A stretch of DNA of 33,638 nt from the IMG/VR virus record IMGVR_UViG_3300043803_001239, positions 1 to 33,638 of that record. One strand, 5' to 3'. This document shows, piece after piece, positions 1-6,109 of the stretch. The DNA is from a virus. Made by a program: the position numbers and the translations under genes. The notes below the pieces were generated by a model. The model saw only the letters and a list, made by a program, of their open reading frames with translations, made no database searches and was not told the origin of the DNA. Position 1 is the first letter of the stretch. Every line of letters starts with the position of its first letter.

Positions 1-502
1 GCCGTGTTCCAACCCAGTAGAGCCTTTGTCTGATGTGCGGAGCACCGACGCCCGCAGCGCAGGTATCGACCGCCCCGCTGGCGTATCCCGTTCCTTCCAA
101 GTCAGCTTGTACAAGGTCGAGCCAAGCAAGGCCGTCCTTGCTTGCAACCTGCTCGCCAAGGACGACTGGAGGGCTGCACTGCGAGATGAGCCAATGGAAG
201 GCTGGCCATAGGTGCCGCTCGTCGTCAAACCCGCCGCCTTTGCCTGCCGCGCTGAAAGGCTGGCAAGGGCAGGATCCGGTCCAGACGGGGCGGTCGTCGG
301 ACCAACCGGCGCGACGGAGCGCGTAGCTCCAGACACCGATGCCCGCGAAAAAATGGCACTGAGTGTAAGACCTGAGATCAGTTGGCGTGACATCTTCTAT
401 GCTCCTCTCATCCACATCCCCCGGCGCTATCTGCCCGGCCTTGATCAGTTCGCGCAGCCACGCTGCTGCGAACGGGTCAAACTCATTGTAGTATGCTGGC
501 AT
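1..502 (-). CDS. DNA C5-cytosine methyltransferase, N-terminal part, cut by window edge
   Basis: The reverse frame is open from the ATG at 502 to base 1, giving 167 residues without a stop, so the C-terminal part and target-recognition region are missing. Seen directly: motif I HFFAGIGVWSYALRRAGW (about residues 50-67), motif IV GSCPCQPFSAAG with the catalytic Cys of PCQ at residue 80, a motif VI-like GEQV at 116-119, and motif VIII RQRLYWVG at 158-165. These identify a Dcm-type enzyme that transfers methyl from SAM to cytosine C5 in DNA. An AGGGAG ribosome site lies 2 bases before the ATG. Solitary phage enzymes of this kind usually protect phage DNA from restriction; no partner endonuclease is visible. 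The spacing between motifs I and IV is short, as in other compact phage enzymes. Confidence 0.9.
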   Translation of the reverse strand, partial: MPAYYNEFDPFAAAWLRELIKAGQIAPGDVDERSIEDVTPTDLRSYTQCHFFAGIGVWSYALRRAGWSDDRPVWTGSCPCQPFSAAGKGGGFDDERHLWPAFHWLISQCSPPVVLGEQVASKDGLAWLDLVQADLEGTGYASGAVDTCAAGVGAPHIRQRLYWVGTR

Positions 503-689
503 GCTCCCTATCCAAATTCCATGCGAATGAAAGGTGCCGGTCGCGGCGCGCAGGAGACGCGCCCACCGGCTGACGGGGTTATGGCTCACTCACCGTCTAA
601 CAGCCCTGCTGCAAACCGGCACACGCAGGATGGTCCAACGCACGCCGACACCATGACCCCCAGCAGGCGGGGAGCACGAAATACTGGGA

Positions 690-759
690 GCGCGTCCGGT
701 GACCACGTTCTGCGTACACCGGACGCGCATTAGGTCGAGAGGGAGGGTCCGACCTAATG
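690..759. repeat. two consecutive perfect inverted repeats in the intergenic gap
   Basis: The gap 503-798 holds no convincing gene. It contains a 12-bp perfect inverted repeat, GCGCGTCCGGTG (690-701) with CACCGGACGCGC (717-728), whose loop has a further ACG/CGT pairing. A 10-bp perfect repeat follows, CATTAGGTCG (728-737) with CGACCTAATG (750-759). With the terminator stem at 766-790 this makes three hairpins in 100 bases. Neither of the first two is followed by a T-run, so they do not look like ordinary terminators. An RNA element or protein-binding site is possible. Confidence 0.65.
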
Positions 760-760
760 G

Positions 761-790
761 AAAAACGCCCGGGCTCTCCAGCACCGGGCG
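761..790 (-). terminator. leftward Rho-independent terminator
   Basis: On the minus strand a CGCCCGG / CCGGGCG stem (790-784 with 772-766, 11-nt loop) is followed directly by TTTTT (765-761). It lies 9 bases past the stop of the 799-1113 gene and should end that transcript before the methyltransferase. Confidence 0.75.
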
Positions 791-798
791 CTCGCAGG

Positions 799-1113
799 TT
801 AGGCCCGCTTTGCGAGGGCCGCCTTGATGACGTTGACGGTCAGCACGACCGACGCGGTAGACTTGCTGTTAGCAGCGATCCAGTCGGCGCCAAGCTCAGC
901 CTCGACGGCCTTCTTGTCGAGGGTCTTGGTCTCGCGCAGGGCGAAGTTGACGTAGAAGGTCTCGCCGTCGATGCGGTCAGCGTCGGCGTTGCGGGCCTCG
1001 AACTCGGCACGCACGGCGGCCTTGGCCTCGGTCAGCGCCTTGATCTGCACGTCGATGTCGCCGTAGAGGTCGGCAAGCTGGGCGAGCGAGTGGTTGTGAA
1101 ACTTGTTGGTCAT
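799..1113 (-). CDS. small phage protein, paralogue of the 14923-15216 product
   Basis: This encodes 104 residues from an ATG preceded by AGGATG. The function is not recognised. The N-terminal half is predicted helical and charged (about residues 8-45, LAQLADLYGDIDVQIKAL); the rest looks like a small alpha/beta unit. By eye it aligns along most of its length with the 97-residue product of 14923-15216: shared LADL-x-G, a helical EF segment, then LD-x-K-x-V-x-x-x-LG. One copy therefore sits in the recombination operon and one stands alone here. It is transcribed leftward with its own terminator, divergently from the 1178 gene. Its partner's location suggests a link to DNA metabolism, but that is inference only. 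Confidence 0.75.
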   Translation of the reverse strand: MTNKFHNHSLAQLADLYGDIDVQIKALTEAKAAVRAEFEARNADADRIDGETFYVNFALRETKTLDKKAVEAELGADWIAANSKSTASVVLTVNVIKAALAKRA

Positions 1114-1177
1114 GGTGGCATCCTATTCGCGTTGGGGCACTTGATTGCGCCTATGGGTTTGTTCTAGAGGATAGCTC

Positions 1178-1405
1178 ATGACAACGCAAGCGAATAATTC
1201 GAGAAAAAAACAAGGCCGCCCGGGCCGCCCCGCAATCGGTATCGGCGTGCAAGTCAACGTCATGGTGCGCCCCGGATTGGGCGATGCCATCGACCAGTAC
1301 GCTGCTCAGACGGGGCTCAAGCGGACCGACGCCGTGCGGCGCCTGATCAAGCTCGGCCTCGCGGCGTACAACACCAGCCTGCTAGGCCTGCAGGACGAAC
1401 CCTGA
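1178..1405 (+). CDS. ribbon-helix-helix DNA-binding protein
   Basis: This encodes 75 residues; an AGAGGATAG ribosome site precedes the ATG. After a basic N-terminus (RKKQGRPGRPA) comes a beta strand (VQVNVMVRP) and two helices (GLGDAIDQYAAQTGLKRTDAVRRLIKLGL), the Arc/CopG/MetJ ribbon-helix-helix arrangement. Such proteins bind short operators as dimers and often repress their own promoter. It is one of the few rightward genes on the left arm. It diverges from the 799-1113 gene over 64 bases, so it could control both, and its 3' end overlaps the end of the convergent nuclease gene by 24 bases. No toxin gene follows, which argues against an antitoxin role. Confidence 0.75.
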   Translation: MTTQANNSRKKQGRPGRPAIGIGVQVNVMVRPGLGDAIDQYAAQTGLKRTDAVRRLIKLGLAAYNTSLLGLQDEP

Positions 1406-1822
1406 CATCGGAATCAGGCAGCATGGCTCAACGTCGTGCTCATCCCCTCGATCAGTGCGTCCTCCCAAAATCAGAGGGTACACGGGCCAAGCGTCGTCCG
1501 GCGTAATGGTCAGCGTGAACAATCCATCGGGCAGATCGAGCGCCAGCACAAACGCCATCTTGTGGACGCTATGCCACTGCGCCGCGTTCGCCCACTTGTG
1601 AGCGCTCAGGATTAGCCCGCCCATGCCATCCAGCTGCTGGCTGGTGTAGGTGCGGCACTTGATCTCCATCACGCCCCGCATCCTGCCCTCGGTGAAGACC
1701 GCGTAGTCCACCCCGTAGTACGGCTTCAGCTTGAATACCTGACACGCCCACCGGTCCGACAGGTACTGACCCACCCGAGCCTCTCGGGCCCTATCCTGCT
1801 CAGTTTCGTACGTCGGCCTCAT
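1382..1822 (-). CDS. PD-(D/E)XK-like nuclease, coupled to terminase small subunit
   Basis: This encodes 146 residues. The segment YGVDYAVFTEGRMRGVMEIK carries a PD-(D/E)XK signature: Asp39, then Glu53-x-Lys55 about 14 residues later on a predicted beta strand, with an upstream acidic residue (Glu8) that could complete the metal site. The rest (HKWANAAQW, FVLALDLPDGLF) fits the strand-helix pattern of small restriction-like folds. The ATG overlaps the terminase small subunit stop (ATGA, 1819-1822), so the two are translationally coupled. That suggests a packaging-related or end-processing job, but a Holliday-junction, repair or restriction-like role is equally compatible. No HNH motif is present. 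Substrate unknown. Confidence 0.65.
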   Translation of the reverse strand: MRPTYETEQDRAREARVGQYLSDRWACQVFKLKPYYGVDYAVFTEGRMRGVMEIKCRTYTSQQLDGMGGLILSAHKWANAAQWHSVHKMAFVLALDLPDGLFTLTITPDDAWPVYPLILGGRTDRGDEHDVEPCCLIPMSGFVLQA

Positions 1823-2334
1823 TGCAGGCTACCCCCCTCATCATCGTCGTCTTCCTCCACCTCGTCGATCTCTTCGCCCGCAGCGATGATCTCCAGCGCC
1901 TCCTCGAGGGCCTCCAGCGCACGCGTCGACAGCTGGTCGATGTTCAGCGTCGTGGTCACGTCCATCTCGATGGGCGCGCCATCCTTACCGCTGAGTTCCA
2001 CGTTTTTGTTCTCGCGCCACGACCTAGGAAAACGGGCAGCCATCGAGCGGGACCAAACCGACGAATTGAAGCCCGGCGTCCACAAAGCTTTCTTGCCTTG
2101 CTCTGCCCACCAGACCTCAGCTTTCTGCTCGGCACGTTCCATCGCGCGTAGAAAATCTGGATACTGCGCCATCCAATTGTAAATAGTTTTTACAGTGGTG
2201 TTGAGCGCATCGGCGATGTCGACCTTTGACGCGCCATTCTGGCCCATCGCAATGGCCGTCTCGCAAAACTCGGGCCTGTAGTCCGACGGTCGCCCGAGTG
2301 GCAGGCGATCTTCCGGCTTCTTCCGTGGGGTCAT
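1819..2334 (-). CDS. terS: terminase small subunit
   Basis: This encodes 171 residues. The start is the ATG at 2334, 7 bases after a perfect AAGGAGG site; upstream in-frame codons lack such a site. The N-terminus has GRPSDYRPEFCETAIAM, then an HTH (about residues 30-57, GASKVDIADALNTTVKTIYN) of the kind seen in phage DNA-packaging small subunits. The segment WWAEQGKKALW...FPRSWRE matches the conserved middle of these proteins. The C-terminus ends in a long acidic tail (EEIDEVEEDDDDEGG). The protein would recognise phage DNA and recruit the large ATPase/nuclease subunit. Unusually, the next gene is not the large subunit but a small nuclease, and no large subunit lies anywhere in this window. 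Confidence 0.8.
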   Translation of the reverse strand: MTPRKKPEDRLPLGRPSDYRPEFCETAIAMGQNGASKVDIADALNTTVKTIYNWMAQYPDFLRAMERAEQKAEVWWAEQGKKALWTPGFNSSVWSRSMAARFPRSWRENKNVELSGKDGAPIEMDVTTTLNIDQLSTRALEALEEALEIIAAGEEIDEVEEDDDDEGGSLQ

Positions 2335-2426
2335 AATCGGCCTCCTTTGTTGCCCCGAATATAGCGCGCCGGGCCACCCAATGCACCCCCCTCTCGCCGT
2401 GCCCCGCACCACCCCCTTTTTGGCGA

Positions 2427-2670
2427 GATCGATGTTAGCAATGTAGGCGCTGTTAGCCCCTCTCTTCTACGGCCCCTATTAAAACACTTATATTAGAGAA
2501 CATAGAGATAGAGTAAACATTGATAACAATGATATATCATCATATATATATATCTTATTTTACAAGGGTTTAGGCCTTCCAGCGGTGTTAGCCGACCCCC
2601 ATGAAACTTTGATCAATGTTATCACCAACATTGGCGTTTTTGGCTTTTCTGCCCTCTGCTAACATCGATC
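2427..2670. repeat. 14-bp inverted repeat bracketing the AT-rich region
   Basis: GATCGATGTTAGCA (2427-2440) and TGCTAACATCGATC (2657-2670) are exact reverse complements 216 bases apart. Each contains a copy of the TGTTAGC element. The distance is too long for a simple hairpin, so paired protein-binding sites are more likely. Confidence 0.7.
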
Positions 2671-2693
2671 CCGAGGTCAGTGCCCGAAAAACG

Positions 2694-2718
2694 TAAAAAA
2701 GGGGCCAAATGGCCCCTG
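2694..2718 (-). terminator. strong leftward terminator of the accessory operon
   Basis: A GGGGCC-AAAT-GGCCCC hairpin (2701-2716, plus an outer A-T pair) is followed on the minus strand by TTTTTT (2700-2695). It lies about 45 bases past the stop of the 2762-3013 gene, as expected for the end of the long leftward operon. On the plus strand the stem is followed by TGATTTTC, so weak rightward activity is also possible. Confidence 0.85.
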
Positions 2719-2761
2719 ATTTTCAGGTCGAATAGCTCGTTTTCGGGCTATCAAAAAGCTC

Positions 2762-3013
2762 TCAGGTCGACGTCGTAACCGTGCCCGTAGACGCTGTTTT
2801 GGACCATGGTTTTCGCTTCATGATGAGCGCCCCGCAGGCGAGATCCGTCCTGCAGTCGGCGCCACGCTTTTTCATCAGCCAGAACCCCTGCCGGGTGATC
2901 CCAAGCAGGGCGGGGAGGTCTGCCTCCCTCTGCACGATGCCCTTTTCGACCATAGCCAGCGCCCACGCCCTGAAGTCGTCTGCGCTCATGGTTGTCTTGG
3001 GAGACTTGCTCAT
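2762..3013 (-). CDS. small putative HTH DNA-binding protein
   Basis: This encodes 83 residues and is the last gene of the leftward accessory operon. The stretch ADDFRAWALAMVEKGIVQ then ADLPALLGITRQGFWLMKKR reads as two to three helices, with a turn at LLGITRQGF like the recognition part of Cro/YdaS-type helix-turn-helix proteins; RTDLACGAL follows. The C-terminus (TASTGTVTTST) is low in complexity. The start codon overlaps the preceding stop in an ATGA arrangement. A regulator of phage transcription is plausible; no exact family is recognised. Confidence 0.65.
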   Translation of the reverse strand: MSKSPKTTMSADDFRAWALAMVEKGIVQREADLPALLGITRQGFWLMKKRGADCRTDLACGALIMKRKPWSKTASTGTVTTST

Positions 3014-3243
3014 TCGTCCTGTGCCTTCGCCTTGTCGCCGTATTGGGACTGGATCTTCCGCATCAGAGCGTCGATCTCCTTTGCCGTGGCTAGCTGCATC
3101 CCGTCCATGTCAGAGACACTGCAGGGGATCTTAAGCTGCCACAGCTTGCGCGAGAGACGGAGCGCGGGGATCGGCCTCATGACAAGAGAGCAGGGATCCA
3201 TGCCGGGTTCTGTGTACTCAACGACGCGTATGTTAGATGTCAT
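3010..3243 (-). CDS. hypothetical phage protein
   Basis: This encodes 77 residues of unknown function. It starts at the ATG at 3243, with only a weak purine-rich ribosome site (AGAAAAGAAA) before it. The first half (VVEYTEPGMDPCSLVMRPIP) looks like short strands, and the second half (DGMQLATAKEIDALMRKIQSQYGDKAKAQDE) is a charged helix. Its stop overlaps the start of the next gene (ATGA), and the tiny 3276-3356 membrane gene precedes it. The coupled position supports it as a real gene. Confidence 0.65.
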   Translation of the reverse strand: MTSNIRVVEYTEPGMDPCSLVMRPIPALRLSRKLWQLKIPCSVSDMDGMQLATAKEIDALMRKIQSQYGDKAKAQDE

Positions 3244-3275
3244 GTTTTTCTTTTCTAGAAGTTTTGAGGTTTAGC

Positions 3276-3356
3276 CTAGAGACTAACGAGTAAGTAGGCG
3301 AGCAAAACCGTACCCAGAGCGGCGAGGAGAGCCCAAATTGCGTTGCGTTCAGCCAT
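3276..3356 (-). CDS. 26-residue single-pass membrane peptide
   Basis: The reverse frame from the ATG at 3356 to the TAG at 3276 gives 26 residues: MAERNAIW followed by an uninterrupted hydrophobic stretch (ALLAALGTVLLAYLLVSL), long enough to span the inner membrane once. The start lies 5 bases after the stop of the 3361-4059 gene, so reinitiation is likely; the ribosome site itself is weak. Candidate roles are a small membrane modulator or part of lysis or superinfection control. Length and context alone cannot decide. Confidence 0.55.
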   Translation of the reverse strand: MAERNAIWALLAALGTVLLAYLLVSL

Positions 3357-3360
3357 TATT

Positions 3361-4059
3361 TTAGCGCCCCGTGATCTTCTTCAACTCTGCCCGCAGGGTC
3401 TGGACCTGCGTAAGGATAGTGCTGGCACGCGTGTTGAGGGTGGCTGCTTCGGTCACCATGTCGGCAACTTTTTTGTTGAATTCCGCTGTGTCCGTGGCAA
3501 TTTTGTTGACCATAATTACGGCGCCGTCGATCTCATCGAGCAGGACCAGCACCTGCGGGTTGAGGGCGGCGTGCGCCGGACCAAAATTCTCATCGCGGAT
3601 GGTCTCGACCCACTTTCGGGGGCAACTGAGATCCTTGGCCACGCGTTCGTCGTTCCAGTCCTTGATGTAGCCGGTGGTCTCATCGAGGTACACTTCCTCG
3701 ATCTTGGCAAAGACGATGCGCCGATCCTCGCGGGTCATTTCGCGGGGCGGCAGTTCGCTGATGCCGTTGAGCTTCGGCTTGATCTCGACAACCTTGGTGT
3801 CATGAGGCACGGACGTCTCCTTCATTGCGGTCTTGCGGACAGAACCGAAAGCAGCGGTTGAGGTACAGGCCGGGCAGAGATCCTTGCGGGGCGTGCTGCC
3901 GACGGTCCAGCCCTTGTTGCGTAAGAACTTAGTGATGGCTTCAGGCGGCAGGTTCTTGCCCTGCCTAGAGGCTCTCCCGGCCTGCTCCACGGCACTACAC
4001 GCAGAGCAGGCGATGTGCGGGGCGCCGTCCTTGTTTATCTCAAAGAACCGGTCAGCCAA
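3361..4059 (-). CDS. phage protein with N-terminal zinc-finger-like motif
   Basis: This encodes 232 residues and appears to start with TTG at 4059, overlapping the end of the preceding gene by 8 bases. The N-terminus has CSAC (about residues 18-21) and, after a helical insert, CPAC (62-65), together a plausible zinc-binding module. A middle block, REDRRIVFAKIEEVYLDE then DERVAKDLSCPRKWVETIRD (about 110-155), resembles a helix-turn-helix. The last 70 residues are a probable coiled coil (VADMVTEAATLNTRASTILT onward). It may be a DNA-binding regulator or scaffold of a nucleoprotein complex. No exact family is recognised. Confidence 0.7.
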   Translation of the reverse strand: MADRFFEINKDGAPHIACSACSAVEQAGRASRQGKNLPPEAITKFLRNKGWTVGSTPRKDLCPACTSTAAFGSVRKTAMKETSVPHDTKVVEIKPKLNGISELPPREMTREDRRIVFAKIEEVYLDETTGYIKDWNDERVAKDLSCPRKWVETIRDENFGPAHAALNPQVLVLLDEIDGAVIMVNKIATDTAEFNKKVADMVTEAATLNTRASTILTQVQTLRAELKKITGR

Positions 4060-4273
4060 AATGCACCCAATTAGATCCGACCTTGACGCTGACCGAGTTC
4101 ATCTCGACCCCCGCCGTGCGGAGCTTGTCTAGCAGGCTGACCAGCGTAACGTTGAGCAACTCAGCCTCCTCGACGGTGACCGTGCGGTTGGGGGCGGATG
4201 GCCACGCTCTCACAAGCAGGTCGACCACATCCATGGCGCTCTTCTGCTGCTGGCCGGTTGGCATGTCGTTCAT
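4052..4273 (-). CDS. hypothetical small phage protein
   Basis: This encodes 73 residues from the ATG at 4273, which follows an AAAGGATCC ribosome site. In-frame codons upstream to 4429 lie inside the previous HTH gene and were not used. The middle (TVTVEEAELLNVTLVSLLDKLRTAGVEMNS) is one long amphipathic helix pair, and the end (VSVKVGSNWVHFG) is a beta strand. Its start overlaps the stop of the upstream HTH gene (ATGA). Function is not recognised. Confidence 0.65.
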   Translation of the reverse strand: MNDMPTGQQQKSAMDVVDLLVRAWPSAPNRTVTVEEAELLNVTLVSLLDKLRTAGVEMNSVSVKVGSNWVHFG

Positions 4274-4521
4274 CTTAATGGATCCTTTATGGGTCTGATG
4301 GTGACCTCGAGCCCCAGCACGTTGAGGCAGGCCTCGAGGTCGTCGATGCGTGGCACGGCCTTGGTGCGCCACGACCGGAAAGTATTCTTGTTGATGCCGG
4401 ATCGCTCCGACATCGTGGCTTGCGAGCACTGCTGCTCGTTCATTTCGTCGAACATCTGGCGCACCAGAGGGTGGGCCCGATCAGCTGGTGCGTGGGGGCG
4501 AAAGCGGTCGAGGGCTGGCAC
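4270..4521 (-). CDS. XRE-type HTH regulator, paralogue 1
   Basis: This encodes 83 residues, starting at GTG (4521) 4 bases after the stop of its paralogue at 4525-4782. PLVRQMFDEMNEQQCSQATM is followed by SERSGINKNTFRSWRTK, a Cro/XRE helix-turn-helix, then a C-terminal strand (NVLGLEVTIRPI). It shares this plan with the products of 4525-4782 and 6106-6375: a PLLRQIF-like first helix, SG-x(5)-T in the recognition helix, and a closing helix ending in a short strand. Such proteins bind operator DNA as dimers. Confidence 0.75.
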   Translation of the reverse strand: MPALDRFRPHAPADRAHPLVRQMFDEMNEQQCSQATMSERSGINKNTFRSWRTKAVPRIDDLEACLNVLGLEVTIRPIKDPLR

Positions 4522-4524
4522 TGG

Positions 4525-4782
4525 TCAACGCTTTCGCATGCGGTCGGGGAATTCGAAGTCGAGGGCCTCGGCCAGTCGCCTGACTTGGTGCAGAACGGCG
4601 TGCTTGCCCTTGTCTATTGAGGGGTGGCGCAGATCCTCGATGGTGCTCGCCGGAAGCCCCGATATGCTGGCCAGTTGCCGCGTCGACACGTTGAGCCGCT
4701 CCTGCTCGGCGAAGATCTGCCGGAGCAGCGGGTCGTAGGCGGTGTTGGGCTTGAGAGGCTTGCCTTCTCGACGACCGGTCAT
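4525..4782 (-). CDS. XRE-type HTH regulator, paralogue 2
   Basis: This encodes 85 residues from the ATG at 4782, overlapping the upstream stop (ATGA). YDPLLRQIFAEQERLNVSTR is followed by LASISGLPASTIEDLRHP, the HTH, and LHQVRRLAEALDFEFPDR. It is adjacent to and clearly related to the 4270-4521 product, and more distantly to 6106-6375, so tandem duplication followed by divergence is the simple explanation. The recognition helices differ, suggesting different operators. Confidence 0.75.
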   Translation of the reverse strand: MTGRREGKPLKPNTAYDPLLRQIFAEQERLNVSTRQLASISGLPASTIEDLRHPSIDKGKHAVLHQVRRLAEALDFEFPDRMRKR

Positions 4783-5648
4783 TTCCCGCCCTCCCGGTCT
4801 TTCTCGGATTGGAGAGCGGAGCGGGCTGGCACAGCCTCCCCCGCTTTGATGGGAGGGGAGTCAAGGGCGGCGAAAATAGCGGCGGCAAAATGGGATTGGG
4901 CTGCCGCCTTCGCGCCGTCGCTCGACGGATACTTCCCCGTTAGCGGTTGCCCGTTGACCGACACATAGAAGTCCCCCCCCTTGTCAGGGTTGACGATGTA
5001 CTTCAGAACCGTGATGCCGGGCGAGGAAGCACGCCACCTGCCACCGTAAGCCTCCCACTGCAACGCCTTGACCGTCACCCTCCCCATAGAAGCAGATGGG
5101 GCTGGGGAGGGGTGGGCAACATCGTACTTATCGGCAATACGCCGCGTGTCCACCCTCGCCTCCTCCAGTTCTCGCTCAAGGGAGGAGATGCGGGCCTCGG
5201 CGGCTTGGGATTGAGCCAGAATGTCAGCCGTTACCGTTGAAGCGTTGTCGATTTGGGTCAATACGCCAATTAGGTCAGGAAGCGGTGCCCACTCTGGCAC
5301 AGGGTCGCAATACTGGTTGACGTAGGAGGTCAGGAGATGTGTTGCGTATCGCAGGGCCTCCTCCAGTTCTCGCTCAAGGGAGGAGATGCGGTCGGCGGCT
5401 TCGTGCATCGTCTGAGCAGCCTCCTCGACATCGAAGAGTTCGTATTCGCCGTCTTCTGTGTCGCCAGTGCGGATCGGGCCTTCCCGTAGTCTCTCCACCA
5501 GTGATCTATCCACCGGCACAGGAGGGGAGAGGGCAGCGAGTATGGCTTCAGCCAGTTCGCCGGCACCAAGCGAGTGGTTGCCATCGACGCGGCGGATGAT
5601 TTGCGCGAGTTCGTCAACTGCGGGCAGATTCACCCCATCAGTTACCAT
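4779..5648 (-). CDS. modular accessory protein with duplicated coiled-coil segments
   Basis: This encodes 289 residues from an ATG after a CAGGAGA site. Its N-terminal unit ends in AEAILAALSP. Two coiled-coil segments follow, each containing RISSLERELEEA (about residues 86-97 and 152-163) and encoded by an exact 36-bp DNA repeat. The C-terminal unit (about 195-265) reads VKALQWEAYGGRWRASSPGI ... AKAAAQSHFAAAIFAAL. This module (KPLVWE-like opening, AKAAAQ-like closing helix) recurs in accessory proteins of alphaproteobacterial phages; its function is not known to me. The protein looks assembled from exchangeable modules. Confidence 0.7.
   Translation of the reverse strand: MVTDGVNLPAVDELAQIIRRVDGNHSLGAGELAEAILAALSPPVPVDRSLVERLREGPIRTGDTEDGEYELFDVEEAAQTMHEAADRISSLERELEEALRYATHLLTSYVNQYCDPVPEWAPLPDLIGVLTQIDNASTVTADILAQSQAAEARISSLERELEEARVDTRRIADKYDVAHPSPAPSASMGRVTVKALQWEAYGGRWRASSPGITVLKYIVNPDKGGDFYVSVNGQPLTGKYPSSDGAKAAAQSHFAAAIFAALDSPPIKAGEAVPARSALQSEKDREGGK
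5158..5391. repeat. 36-bp exact direct repeat, two copies 198 bp apart
   Basis: Bases 5158-5193 and 5356-5391 are identical (starting GCCTCCTCCAG, ending GAGATGCGG). Both encode the RISSLERELEEA heptads of the 4779-5648 protein. Such exact identity between coding repeats implies recent duplication or gene conversion, and gives a substrate for in-frame deletion of 198 bp (66 codons). Confidence 0.9.
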
Positions 5649-5715
5649 TGGAAGTCTCCTGTGTGAGGGCGGTGAGAAGGGCGATTGCTCGTTCGCGCGT
5701 TTCGGCGGCGCTCAA
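5638..5715 (-). CDS. possible 25-residue coupled peptide
   Basis: Between the genes at 5712-6056 and 4779-5648, a TTG at 5715 overlaps the upstream TGA (TTGA) after an AGGGGAA site and opens a 25-residue frame (SAAETRERAIALLTALTQET). The frame ends inside the first codons of the next gene. The peptide is helical and hydrophilic. The geometry matches other coupled genes here, but the rare start codon and short length leave it doubtful. Confidence 0.3.
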   Translation of the reverse strand: MSAAETRERAIALLTALTQETSNGN

Positions 5716-6056
5716 TTCCCCTGCCCCCGCTCGGTCAACTGCGGCGCCGGGCGAGTGGGCGTCGTATTGAGCGCCGTTTCGACGCGGATGACGATTGCCA
5801 TCAGGTCTTGGCGGCGGTCGAGGCGGGCGTCGATCTCGGTCTGGAGGCGTGAGATCTCGGCGTCGACATCCTCGATCTCGCGCATGGCGGCGGACCGCTT
5901 GGAGTAGAGGAACGCATCGAACTCAGAACTCTCGAGGATGTAGGGGCGGACGCTCAAGGGCATGGGAGTGGTTTGCACGTCGGTCGAGTGCTCGACGAAC
6001 TCGGTGACGCCGGTAGTCGTCTTGCTGATCGTGGTGGTCGGCTTCTTGGTGTTCAT
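5712..6056 (-). CDS. hypothetical coiled-coil protein
   Basis: This encodes 114 residues from an ATG preceded by AAAAGGAAAAAAG. The first 30 residues are Thr-rich and probably disordered. The centre (about residues 48-90, AAMREIEDVDAEISRLQTEI then DARLDRRQDLMAIVIRVE) has clear heptads of a coiled coil. The tail is Pro/Gln-rich. It is likely an oligomerising protein; function is not recognised. Its start overlaps the stop of an 18-codon frame (6053-6109). Confidence 0.65.
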   Translation of the reverse strand: MNTKKPTTTISKTTTGVTEFVEHSTDVQTTPMPLSVRPYILESSEFDAFLYSKRSAAMREIEDVDAEISRLQTEIDARLDRRQDLMAIVIRVETALNTTPTRPAPQLTERGQGN

Positions 6057-6109
6057 GTCTTTTTTCCTTTTCGGTTGGCCTCATCGCTGCCGGGGTTGGG
6101 GTGGGTCAT
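6053..6109 (-). CDS. 18-residue relay peptide between two coupled genes
   Basis: An ATG at 6109 overlaps the stop of the HTH gene (ATGA), follows GGGAAGAAAC, and opens an 18-residue frame (MTHPNPGSDEANRKGKKT). Its TGA in turn overlaps the ATG of the next gene (ATGA). The peptide is polar and basic at its end and may have no function of its own; the double overlap suggests it mainly passes ribosomes on to the 5712-6056 gene. Confidence 0.5.
   Translation of the reverse strand: MTHPNPGSDEANRKGKKT

Larger units (their letters stand above)
2335..2761. other. AT-rich non-coding control region, possible origin
   Basis: These 427 bases hold no credible gene. The centre (about 2460-2575) is strikingly AT-rich, including an alternating TA tract at 2542-2552. 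Flanking it are copies of TGTTAGC (2433-2439, 2451-2457, 2586-2592) and its inverse GCTAACA (2658-2664). A 14-bp perfect inverted repeat, GATCGATGTTAGCA (2427-2440) with TGCTAACATCGATC (2657-2670), brackets the whole. AATGTT-ATCACC-AACATT forms a further small hairpin near 2616-2633. An A/T-rich unwinding-like core between short iterons resembles a replication origin. A promoter/operator region for the terminase small subunit is the alternative; TTTACT-N16-TAATAT can be read leftward here. Confidence 0.5.

Noticed and set aside
212-733. Long rightward open frame
   Set aside because: It is antisense to the clear C5 methyltransferase frame over most of its length, has no ribosome site, and its Arg/Pro/Ala-rich composition is typical of a shadow frame.
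590-784. Leftward 64-codon frame in the hairpin region
   Set aside because: It runs through the terminator and both inverted repeats, lacks a ribosome site and has no protein-like pattern.
757-1167. Rightward 136-codon frame
   Set aside because: It is antisense to the 799-1113 gene, which has a ribosome site and a paralogue.
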